From CAZEDM01 sp964511075 (GTDB lineage: Bacteria; Zixibacteria; MSB-5A5; RBG-16-43-9): a DNA stretch of 48,874 nt. How positions within the stretch are numbered: the first letter of the stretch is position 1; each line of letters begins with the position of its first letter. Under the pieces are notes generated by a model. It had not been told where the DNA came from, made no database searches, and was given only the letters and a program-made list of their open reading frames with translations. The DNA lies in assembly GCA_964511075.1 (NCBI GenBank), contig CAZEDM010000014.1, positions 1 through 48,874 of the forward strand, given 5' to 3'. The position numbers and the translations under genes are program-made. This document shows positions 42,133 through 48,874 of the stretch, piece by piece.

Positions 42133-42376
42133 GAAACGTATCTCACAGATAAACTTAGGGTTAGGAAGAGGCGTTTAAAAAGGGTCTACAAAACTGTAAA
42201 ATTTGCAGAGCAAAATATTAGAGATTCCCATAAGGATTTGGATAAGCTTATATGATTCTTGGGCTTGGCCTGGTTTTAAAAATTGTTCAAACTTTTGACA
42301 AAAAGTCCCCAAAAAGGCATATTTTGAACATATTTTGGCTTAAATTATCGACTTTGAAGGATTATAATGAGTTATT

Positions 42377-42526
42377 CCCCCTCCTCGCAGGAGCGGGTAA
42401 GGGTGAGGTTCAAAAAAGCGGTAGACCCGCATTTCTCTCTACGTGTATGAGAAATCCCACCTTGAGGGCAAGGTGGGACCACCTTATGGAATGTGTGTTA
42501 AGAGGCAACCCCTGGCATCACTGCAA
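42377..42526. repeat. Dispersed structured repeat R1, copy 1
   Basis: About 150 bp shared with 43736-43887: a CTCCTCGCAGGAG hairpin, then GCGGGTAAGGGTGAGGTTCAAAA, ACGTGTATGA, a perfect stem TCCCACCTTG/CAAGGTGGGA (42455-42478) and a GAGGCAAC-CCCTGGCATCACTGC end. It lies just beyond the 3' end of the gene at 42560. Confidence 0.75.
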
Positions 42527-42559
42527 AAATAAACCTTCCGAAGCGACGCTCGGATCTTG

Positions 42560-43369
42560 TTATTTGCCTCGATACACGTAGCACGATAAATAGCTTCCCT
42601 TTTCCAGACTGCAAGGAAAACCAGGTGGAATTTTGCATATGCCCTCAGTCCAATATGGACAACCCTGTCCCTTACGTGACCCGACAATCTTCCCACGATG
42701 TGGCCAGCAAGCATCTTTACAAAACCAGAGCCATTCATATTTTTCAGGACCCTGTGATTTTTCTGTGATAAACTTCATTTGATTCACAGATTTAATTGCC
42801 CCACATAAGGAACATTTCACATCAGACCATCTTTCAATCGTATCCTTAACTTCCATACAACCATTGTCTTCATAAACAACGTCCAAAGTTCGATTCTTTA
42901 TGTCACTACCATCTGATTTTCTTTCTACCGTTTTCCATGAGCCAAGAGTATATTTATATTCAAGAGATTCACCTTCGAGAGACTCAATAGCAGTATCAGC
43001 ATGCACATCGTCCGTTCTGTTTAATTTTCTATCGCAAGAGTCCCAATTGTTGAAATTTCCTGCAATGTATATGTAAACTTCTCCTATAGGCGGAGTGGAA
43101 ATAGGCAGAATAACATCGAAAGTTATTGAAACCTTGCGCTTAGACATTTTCTCCAAGGGGTAGAACTTCCTTTCTGTTTGTCCAGTATATCCAACAGGAA
43201 CACTGACCCTTTTTAGAATCATCTCACTCTTAAAGATATGATAATTATGGTGCTCATTACATTTAGGGCAGTAAATAGAACCGCCTTCCATGGCTAGTCC
43301 CAAAGCTCTTACCTCTTCCATTTTTGACCCGCAATTGAGACATTCTGGTGAGAATACTAAATCTGTCAT
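42560..43369 (-). CDS. Zinc-ribbon protein with internal starch-binding-type (CBM20/48-like) domain
   Basis: A 269-residue cytoplasmic protein without signal peptide. Residues 8-50 form a zinc ribbon (CLNCGSKM and CPKCNEHHNYH). About 70-165 is an immunoglobulin-like carbohydrate-binding domain: FDVILPISTPPIGEVYIYIAGNFNNWD and LEYKYTLGSWKTVERKSDG plus NRTLDVVY, the pattern of CBM20/CBM48 modules. The last 90 residues are Cys-rich (CSLCG, CKDACW, a GCPYW-type segment and CSLEKG), perhaps another metal site. The start at 43369 has AAGGAGG upstream. I know no protein with this order of parts. It stands alone in an accessory region. Confidence 0.6.
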   Translation of the reverse strand: MTDLVFSPECLNCGSKMEEVRALGLAMEGGSIYCPKCNEHHNYHIFKSEMILKRVSVPVGYTGQTERKFYPLEKMSKRKVSITFDVILPISTPPIGEVYIYIAGNFNNWDSCDRKLNRTDDVHADTAIESLEGESLEYKYTLGSWKTVERKSDGSDIKNRTLDVVYEDNGCMEVKDTIERWSDVKCSLCGAIKSVNQMKFITEKSQGPEKYEWLWFCKDACWPHRGKIVGSRKGQGCPYWTEGICKIPPGFPCSLEKGSYLSCYVYRGK

Positions 43370-43438
43370 ATACAAAACCTCCTTTTTTTAATAATTAATA
43401 ACCTATAACCATTTTCATTTTGTTCTGTATAAGAATCT

Positions 43439-43582
43439 CTATATACTTGAATCCATTGCTAAAATATTCCACGTGATCCAGAAGTAAATCCCCGTCGAAC
43501 GCACCCCCACGTAGAATTTTCCGTCGTAGGCGGAGTCATTCCTGGTTATTGCCTCGACCATCTCTCTGTAATTTAATTTCAT
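43439..43582 (-). pseudogene. Truncated duplicate of the Ada N-terminus
   Basis: MKLNYREMVEAITRNDSAYD and the following GKFYVGVRSTGIY copy the first 33 residues of the AdaA-like protein at 44389 (KLNYRKMVQAMLENDSSYDG...). The frame then runs into unrelated sequence exactly where the methyl-accepting Cys34 would stand. The DNA just upstream (43582-43655) is also a copy of 44931-45000, so this is a segmental duplication, not a working gene. Confidence 0.8.
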
Positions 43583-43735
43583 CATAGACAGAAAGTAAGA
43601 GATCACCGCCTCTTTGTCCACCGATTTTTCGAGCAAGTGAATAAAATATTTCCTTCTGCTGAGTTCCCCTTCTCCTTCGTAGGGAGAGGTTGGGGTTCAA
43701 ACAAGAGGTCCGACACAACGGTCGGGCGCTACAAG

Positions 43736-43887
43736 TTCCCCCTCCTCGCAGGAGCGGGTAAGGGTGAGGTTCAAAAATGCTGTAGATCCGCGTTGTCCTC
43801 TACGTGTATGACAAATCCCACTTTGAGGGCAAGGAGGGACTACCTTATGGAATATGGTGTCAGGAGGCAACTCCTGGCACCACTGCA
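43736..43887. repeat. Dispersed structured repeat R1, copy 2
   Basis: Second copy of the element at 42377, running into the 3' end of the ogt gene so that the repeat encodes its last codons and stop. The end hairpin is nearly perfect here: TGGTGCCAGGAG-TTGC-CTCCTGACACCA on the minus strand. A related GGGAGAGGTTGGGGTTCAAA phrase precedes it at 43680. Confidence 0.75.
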
Positions 43888-44402
43888 GGTTTCAATCCTG
43901 CCTCGAGTTCCAAGAGATATCTCTTCCGCCAGAGCTTGCCTCCGTAACCCCACAGGTTTCCATTGGCTTCAATTACCCGATGGCAGGGTATTACAATTGA
44001 AAGATAATTGGCACCGTTTGCCCTGCCCACCGCCCTCTGTGCACCTGGTCTGCCCAAATGTCTGGCTATCTGACCGTAGGATCTGGTTTCGCCATAAGGA
44101 ATTCGAAGTAATTGTTCCCACACTTTGTTTTCGAAAGGTGTGCCGGCAACGTCAATCTTGACTTCATACTTCTTTAGTCTCTGGTCGAAATAATCACCTA
44201 ACTCTTTCTCAAGTTTATCCAGGTGCTGATTATTACCCTTGACCAGCGGTATTTTATAACGTTTCTCCACTCTCTGCTTAATCCGCTCCACCCCGCCGCG
44301 GTCGTGCCATTCCAAAAAACATACGCCTTTATCAGTAGCCCCGGCTATCATCTGCCCCAGCGGGCTATTAAGATTACGATAGACAATTTTACCGTTTTGC
44401 AT
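43860..44402 (-). CDS. Methylated-DNA-protein cysteine S-methyltransferase (AdaB/Ogt type)
   Basis: Repairs O6-methylguanine by transferring the methyl group to its own Cys140, in VIPCHRVIEANG. Other marks are KVWEQLLRIPYGETRSYGQIARHLGRPGAQRAVGRANG and the final WGYGGKLWRKRYLLELE. 180 residues. It overlaps the adaA-like gene by 14 bp, so the pair is a split Ada system as in Bacillus. The last residues (about 170-180) come from the R1 repeat. Confidence 0.92.
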   Translation of the reverse strand: MQNGKIVYRNLNSPLGQMIAGATDKGVCFLEWHDRGGVERIKQRVEKRYKIPLVKGNNQHLDKLEKELGDYFDQRLKKYEVKIDVAGTPFENKVWEQLLRIPYGETRSYGQIARHLGRPGAQRAVGRANGANYLSIVIPCHRVIEANGNLWGYGGKLWRKRYLLELEAGLKPAVVPGVAS

Positions 44403-44931
44403 AAAACCTCCCGGGTGGTTGACCGAACTGTTGTGCGAATGCCTCGCGAAAACCGCTTACCGATTCATACCCACACTCGTAAGCGGCTGAAAGATAGTTA
44501 TACCCGGATTGAATTAACTGACGAGCATGATTCAGGCGTATCTTCCTATGAAAAGCCAGAGGAGTCATTCCCAGATGAGTTTTGAAATATCTCCGAATAG
44601 TCGAGATGTCCACACCTGTTAGCTGAATAAGTTTACCTTCGTTGAGTTTCTCTGCTCGGTTCTGCTTCATGAATTTTAGTACAACGTGCAGCCATTCAGG
44701 CAAAACATCCGGATACTTTTCCGACCTGCATCTCTTACACCCTCGCAAACCCGCAGCGATGGCTTCCTCGCGGGTAGAATATAAGACCACATTCTCCATT
44801 TTTGGTTTTTTGGCTTTGCAGGAGGGCAGACAGTAAATCCCGGTCGAATGCACACCCACATAGAATTTTCCGTCATAGGAGGAATCATTTTCCAACATCG
44901 CCTGAACCATTTTTCTATAATTCAATTTCAT
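44389..44931 (-). CDS. Ada-type regulator: methyl-phosphotriester domain plus AraC helix-turn-helix
   Basis: 180 residues from MKLNYRKM. The N-terminal Ada domain has the four-Cys metal site Cys34/Cys38 (GIYCLPSCKA) and Cys65/Cys68 (CKRC); the first accepts a methyl group from DNA phosphotriesters and activates the protein. About 85-180 is the AraC-type HTH (GVDISTIRRYFKTHLGMTPLAFHRKIRLN; SAAYECGYESVSGFREAFAQQFG). It controls and precedes the repair methyltransferase. The start is uncertain because no good ribosome binding site is visible. Confidence 0.9.
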   Translation of the reverse strand: MKLNYRKMVQAMLENDSSYDGKFYVGVHSTGIYCLPSCKAKKPKMENVVLYSTREEAIAAGLRGCKRCRSEKYPDVLPEWLHVVLKFMKQNRAEKLNEGKLIQLTGVDISTIRRYFKTHLGMTPLAFHRKIRLNHARQLIQSGYNYLSAAYECGYESVSGFREAFAQQFGQPPGRFYAKR

Positions 44932-45054
44932 CCTGCACAAAAGTTATAATGTGGTCTTCTTTTTGTCCACCGATTTTCGAGCAAGTAAATAAAATATTTT
45001 GAGTGAGATGGGAACAACGGAAGACCCACAGCCTGCCTGTATGGGTTACTCCCG

Positions 45055-45134
45055 ACATGGGTAAAAAGCCCCACCTTGAGGACAAGGCGGGACTACTATT
45101 AGAATTAGTGTGGAAGTAACTCCTGACACCACTT
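45055..45134. repeat. Dispersed structured repeat R1, copy 3 (short, diverged)
   Basis: Keeps the CCCCACCTTGAGGACAAGG stem region and the AAGTAACTCCTGACACCACTT end but not the front half. On the minus strand the stem is followed by TTTTT, so here it may act as the terminator of the gene at 45156. Confidence 0.6.
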
Positions 45135-45155
45135 TGAAAAAAACATACCACAAAT

Positions 45156-45971
45156 TTACCAAATAACATCAACCCATAATTTTGGGTCTACTGAACCATT
45201 CGGATATTGAAGTCGCTGCAAATCCGTGTCAAACAACACATCTTCTTTTATGCCAATAGATTTTATCGCTGGAAGCTTGTAACTACTAAAAACAACCCAA
45301 TTAACGTTTTTAAAAATTGATTCCTTGAACATTTCCTGTAATCTAGTCCCCAGTTCTCTTCTAAATTTATCTCTGTCCAATTCAATCTCTTCGGGAACAT
45401 GCACTGCATATACAAACGGAATGTTTAGATTCTTATATTCTTCTGCCTTAAGTTTTACGGATCGTATCAAATCCTCAATCAGTAGAGTATCATCTGCACA
45501 TCTTTCGGGCTTGGCATATTTTCTAGTGCATTCAACAAAAATCCGTCTTAAGTTCTTATCTGTAAACATAATATCAGGATGCTTGCCATTGACATTATTA
45601 TCTCTGTATATAACATTTTCATATCCAAAAATATAAAAGTGCATTAATACCTTTATTTCAAAAAATACACTATAACAATTATTAAGCAAATCGCTCACGA
45701 ATTCGCCTTTAATCTTACCTTCAATCTGACGTTGAAATACCTGAACCCCTTTTATAAAAGATGCAAAATCAATGATTCTAGCAGAAATGCTATCAAAATC
45801 CTCTGGTTTTTTTTGAAATGTATCTTTCCACCATTTTTCATATTCTTCAAAATGCTTGAGTATGGGGTGATTACTCTCAAGCTTATTCAGGTTGATCTCT
45901 GTAAAATCAAAAAACCATTGAACTAATTCTGGTATCCTATGAATAAAAACAGGTGCTTTTCTCATATCCAA
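45156..45971 (-). CDS. Uncharacterised protein, possible PD-(D/E)XK-type nuclease
   Basis: A 271-residue protein of unknown family. The centre resembles a restriction-endonuclease-like core: Glu105 in VFFEIKVLMHF, Asp133 in GKHPDIMF and Glu147 in RRIFVECTRK. The usual lysine two residues after that Glu is Thr, with Lys151 nearby, so catalysis is doubtful without structure. The flanks are helical and charged with no membrane segment. It is more A+T-rich than the housekeeping genes and stands alone in the repeat-rich region, which fits an orphan defence or mobile gene. Confidence 0.45.
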   Translation of the reverse strand: MDMRKAPVFIHRIPELVQWFFDFTEINLNKLESNHPILKHFEEYEKWWKDTFQKKPEDFDSISARIIDFASFIKGVQVFQRQIEGKIKGEFVSDLLNNCYSVFFEIKVLMHFYIFGYENVIYRDNNVNGKHPDIMFTDKNLRRIFVECTRKYAKPERCADDTLLIEDLIRSVKLKAEEYKNLNIPFVYAVHVPEEIELDRDKFRRELGTRLQEMFKESIFKNVNWVVFSSYKLPAIKSIGIKEDVLFDTDLQRLQYPNGSVDPKLWVDVIW

Positions 45972-46077
45972 AATATATAAAAAGACCCTTAATTATACTA
46001 TAAATTCTTCAAATTTTAGAAAATAAAAAACTACAAGATTCACAATCAACAAGGATAGAACAATGTTCTGTCCCTAC

Positions 46078-46105
46078 AAAAAAAACAAGCGACCCTAAAG
46101 GGTCG
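46078..46105 (-). terminator. Terminator after the GNAT gene at 46174
   Basis: CGACCCT-TT-AGGGTCG on the minus strand, then CTTG and eight T. The adjoining palindrome (46053-46073, GGATAGAACAATGTTCTGTCC) and a TATGAACCATCCACCATAAA phrase at 46121 recur at 47639 and 47836, so the terminator is part of dispersed repeat R2. Confidence 0.65.
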
Positions 46106-46173
46106 TACTAAGAAAATACTATGAACCATCCACCATAAACAAAATTGTCCCCCGCTGAATTTTTTAGAATTCT

Positions 46174-46869
46174 TCACAGCTGCCGTTCAATTTCATAAAG
46201 ATCTACAAGTTCTGACAAATCCTTGTCACCACAGAATTTTTCAAATTCTTTCTTTTTTTCAGCGCCCAATTCTCCATTTTTCACCTGCTGTAGGAAGTCC
46301 TTCACTTCCGGTATGGTTACGATCCCGATTTTTTTAAATCCATGTTTGCTATATGTGCGCAGCATGGGGGTGCACATCTCTGACGATAGCCAATAGTTAT
46401 CCAGATAAGCAAAACAGCGTACGCTTTTCCAGCCGTTATCTTTTGCCCACTTTAGGATAGCATCGATGAGCTTATGGCTGAGCCCTTGTCCCCGGTAATC
46501 CCTGTACACAAAAAAACAGGTGATTCTAAGTATCCGCTCAGCCTGATTCGCCAGTGGAGGAAGCTCCATCTCTGCTATTTCTTGAGTTATGGCATGGTTG
46601 GGGTCCTGACAACAGATTTTGAACCGGTCATAAATTATCTGAGGATAAAATCTGGCGTGAGCTATAACTGAGTCCCCCTCCATGGCTAACATAGCACATG
46701 AACCATAAGTGTCAATCAGCCGTGCGAGAAATTTTTTGTTCCGATCTAATTGTTCCTTGGGCAGGCTTTCGATGTTCATGCTCTTGGCTTCGATGTTAGA
46801 AGGACTTAATGGTCCGTTATGGAGACAGCGGAACAATATAAAGTCATTATCCATCGGACATATTTTCAT
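46174..46869 (-). CDS. GNAT-family acetyltransferase
   Basis: A 231-residue protein. The acetyl-CoA-binding motif is FVYRDYRGQGLSHKLIDAIL (about 136-155), followed by WKSVRCFAYLDNYWLSSEMC and the final YSKHGFKKIG. The N-terminal third (residues 1-60) is specific to this subgroup. The substrate is unknown. Confidence 0.82.
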   Translation of the reverse strand: MKICPMDNDFILFRCLHNGPLSPSNIEAKSMNIESLPKEQLDRNKKFLARLIDTYGSCAMLAMEGDSVIAHARFYPQIIYDRFKICCQDPNHAITQEIAEMELPPLANQAERILRITCFFVYRDYRGQGLSHKLIDAILKWAKDNGWKSVRCFAYLDNYWLSSEMCTPMLRTYSKHGFKKIGIVTIPEVKDFLQQVKNGELGAEKKKEFEKFCGDKDLSELVDLYEIERQL

Positions 46870-46964
46870 TTATCCTCCTTAAAACCTAAGTACTGATTAT
46901 ATTGATTCCGCGCAAACCCGTTTACGGGTTTTGCTTCCAGACAATACTACCCTGCAGCGCAAAG

Positions 46965-47366
46965 TTATGCGGGCTTCGCAGGAAGACGCAGAAGCCCCGC
47001 TGCGGTTGGGCGAAAACCGCAGCCACGATAGAGGCCATCCAGCTGCGGTTCGTAGTCCACATGCAACCATTCTAATCCGGCGCGTCGAGCCACGTCTGCA
47101 GCACGCCTTACCAGCTCTGTGCCGATGCCACGCCGCCTGTATTCCGGAGCGACGGTGGTATCCAGCAGAAACGCATGCACGCCGCCGTCCCACGCGACGT
47201 TAACGAACCCGACCAGCCCGTCAGGAGTGAAAGCACAGATATATGTGAGGCTGCGCGCCAAGACCGGGCCAAACGCTCGGACTCGGTGCCCGGCCCACGC
47301 CGCAGCAAAAAGCCGATTCAGTTCGGCGTCGTCGATCATCGGCGAGATGCGATACTCAATGTCCAC
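46965..47366 (-). CDS. GNAT-family acetyltransferase, G+C-rich, probably acquired
   Basis: 133 residues from a GTG at 47366 (GGAGGGG just upstream; an ATG at 47381 is the alternative). Motifs: TTVAPEYRRRGIGTELVRRAADVARRAG and a final YRGCGFRPTAAG. The base composition is far richer in G+C than any neighbour and the codons end mostly in G or C, so this is a likely recent transfer from a high-G+C organism. It has its own sigma-70-like promoter upstream. Confidence 0.85.
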   Translation of the reverse strand: MDIEYRISPMIDDAELNRLFAAAWAGHRVRAFGPVLARSLTYICAFTPDGLVGFVNVAWDGGVHAFLLDTTVAPEYRRRGIGTELVRRAADVARRAGLEWLHVDYEPQLDGLYRGCGFRPTAAGLLRLPAKPA

Positions 47367-47548
47367 ATTCCCCTCCCACATAACTTCTATTTTACATAGT
47401 TTTCGTATTGTGTCAGTATTTCAGTCCTGACACTTTTGGAGCGTCAGTTCCAGGATTTTGTCAAAGGCAAAAAGTTGAGTTCATGATGCAACTATTAAAA
47501 TCCGTCTTTTTTCGGATAAGTGCATACTTCCGATTTACCAGCTTATTA

Positions 47549-47578
47549 TTCATAACTATTTTCCAAATTGTTTGTCAA
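47549..47578 (-). promoter_or_regulatory. Possible promoter for the G+C-rich GNAT gene
   Basis: TTGACA (47578-47573), 18 bp, TATGAA (47554-47549) on the minus strand; the leader to the GTG would be about 175 bases. Good -35, fair -10. Confidence 0.45.
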
Positions 47579-47587
47579 GCAAAAAAC

Positions 47588-47745
47588 ATCCGACACCCGC
47601 CGCGGCGGGTCGGACGCTAAGAAATACACACCCTCATAAGGACAGAACAATGTCCTGTCTCTACAAAAAAACAGGCGACCCTGAAAGCGCAGAAGGTGGA
47701 ACAGACCTCTGGTCTGTTTTGCACAGGCTGGAAGCCTGTGCCACC
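47588..47745. repeat. Cluster of short perfect palindromes, including R2 copy
   Basis: Within 160 bp stand a CCCGCCGCGGCGGG palindrome (47596-47609), the R2 element GGACAGAACAATGTCCTGTC with CTACAAAAAAACAGGCGACC (47639-47680), ACAGACC-TCT-GGTCTGT (about 47701-47717) and GCACAGGCT-GGA-AGCCTGTGC (about 47720-47740). No gene is visible from 47382 to 47893. Confidence 0.65.
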
Positions 47746-47855
47746 GGGTACTTTTTTTAAGGAAAGAGAAGGGAATGGTTTTTAATTGGTCCGACCTCAC
47801 GAAGTAAGGACGCTACGATTTTTTTACCATGAACTATGAACCATCTACCATAAAC

Positions 47856-47890
47856 AAATTTGTCCCCCGCCACAGGCGGGGGACAAATTT
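47856..47890 (-). terminator. Long hairpin at the end of the rRNA operon
   Basis: AAATTTGTCCCCCGCC and its exact complement, 16-bp stem with a 3-base loop, three bases beyond the 5S 3' end. T-tract support is weak (ATTTGTTT). It may act as terminator or processing signal. Its left arm recurs alone at 46140, so it also belongs to the R2 repeat family. Confidence 0.6.
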
Positions 47891-47893
47891 TAC

Positions 47894-48010
47894 TCCCGGC
47901 AGCGTTCTACTCTCCCACCCCGTTGCCAGGGCAGTACCATCGACGCAGAGAGGCTTAACTGCTGTGTTCGGAATGGGAACAGGTGTTTCCCCCTCGCCAT
48001 AGCCACCGGA
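47894..48010 (-). rRNA. rrf: 5S ribosomal RNA
   Basis: About 117 bases. The minus strand begins TCCGGTGGCTATGGCGAGGG, holds CACCTGTTCCCATTCCGAAC and AGCAGTTAAGCC, and ends GCTGCCGGGA, whose end pairs with the 5' end. Complete. It follows the 23S gene after a spacer of about 200 bp. Confidence 0.97.
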
Positions 48011-48212
48011 AAATTTTCTATCGAAAATTAGTGATTAGTTGTTAGTGGTCAGTTGATAGTCCCACCACAATCCCACTAATTTCTCAAACTCGTTGGTTCA
48101 AAAATCTTTTGACTTTTTTAACCTTTGAACTCTTGAACCTTTGAGCCTTTAAACTTTTATTTTATAAATAGAGAACAGGGAAGCAGCTTTTGAATGTTTA
48201 AAATTTTAATCG
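48011..48212 (-). other. 23S-5S spacer
   Basis: A 202-bp A+T-rich spacer with no tRNA. It holds short near-repeats (TTAGTGATTAGTTGTTAGTG) and a copy of the dispersed TTGAAC-type array at 48121-48158. Confidence 0.8.

Positions 48213-48874
<662 letters not shown>

Noticed and set aside
42252..42581. 109-codon plus-strand frame
   Set aside because: It crosses the R1 repeat and the sigma-54 regulatory region, has no ribosome site and no family resemblance.
44011..44030. TGGCACC...TTGCC resembling another sigma-54 promoter
   Set aside because: The -24 to -12 spacing is wrong and it lies inside the ogt coding region on the opposite strand.
42377..45134. R1 copies as a CRISPR array
   Set aside because: Only three diverged copies, separated by whole genes, with no regular spacers and no cas genes.
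46897..47203. Several overlapping frames on both strands within the G+C-rich GNAT gene
   Set aside because: High G+C keeps all frames open; only the frame with the GNAT motifs RRRGIGTELV and YRGCGF is real.

Overview
The window comes from a bacterium of moderate G+C content. Every gene I can defend lies on the minus strand. Several features suggest a Gram-negative, probably anaerobic or metal-active organism: an outer-membrane TonB-dependent receptor, three PEP-CTERM surface proteins, an octaheme cytochrome c, many Fe-S and zinc-ribbon proteins and radical SAM enzymes. The closest general picture is an uncultivated FCB-like or candidate-phylum lineage, but nothing here fixes the taxonomy. No exosortase, PrsK/PrsR regulator, tRNA or CRISPR array is in the window.

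Layout, left to right (transcription runs right to left). At 1-3585 are a cut-off secreted protein and a large TonB receptor with a calcium-type repeat insert. At 4118-13101 is one housekeeping operon: yceD(DUF177)-rpmF-plsX-fabH-fabD-fabG-acpP-fabF-rnc-acyl-CoA dehydrogenase-lipM, i.e. fatty-acid synthesis plus the octanoyl transferase that draws on it. At 13303-15929 is a mixed stretch with a DUF1847 protein, two methyltransferase-type proteins, a CGGC protein and an attC-like inverted repeat. At 16133-25350 is a long same-strand block of metal and redox genes: DUF134 regulator, Mrp ATPase, DUF5320 protein, two NifX-like proteins, a ferredoxin, small zinc ribbons, an MBL hydrolase, two MinD-type ATPases with ferredoxin inserts, a CPPC thioredoxin, a radical SAM protein and an octaheme cytochrome. 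It resembles the orp (orange protein) loci of sulfate reducers but is larger. A perfect 20-bp palindrome sits on the promoter of its first gene.

At 25520-30096 are a hybrid histidine kinase, a phasin-like coiled coil, an AmrS-type radical SAM enzyme and a UbiA prenyltransferase. At 30211-35181 is the conserved rpsB-tsf-pyrH-frr-uppS-cdsA operon, interrupted by a four-helix-bundle gene. At 35344-37935 are DoxX, a secreted protein, a GNAT protein and rplM-rpsI.

The region 37936-42300 is the most unusual. It has three PEP-CTERM genes, each with a sigma-54 (-24/-12) promoter of exact spacing. The first two have two upstream GTTCA-N5-TGAAC inverted repeats at identical distances; the third has one weaker copy. 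The first two genes arose from a tandem duplication of about 1.2 kb that also copied the 5' end and leader of rplM and left a truncated L13 fragment. From 42300 to 47890 the DNA is accessory: structured dispersed repeats, a zinc-ribbon/starch-binding-domain protein, split Ada DNA-repair genes with a duplicated Ada fragment, a possible orphan nuclease and two acetyltransferases, one of them G+C-rich and probably foreign. The window ends in a minus-strand rRNA operon (5S complete, 3' end of 23S).
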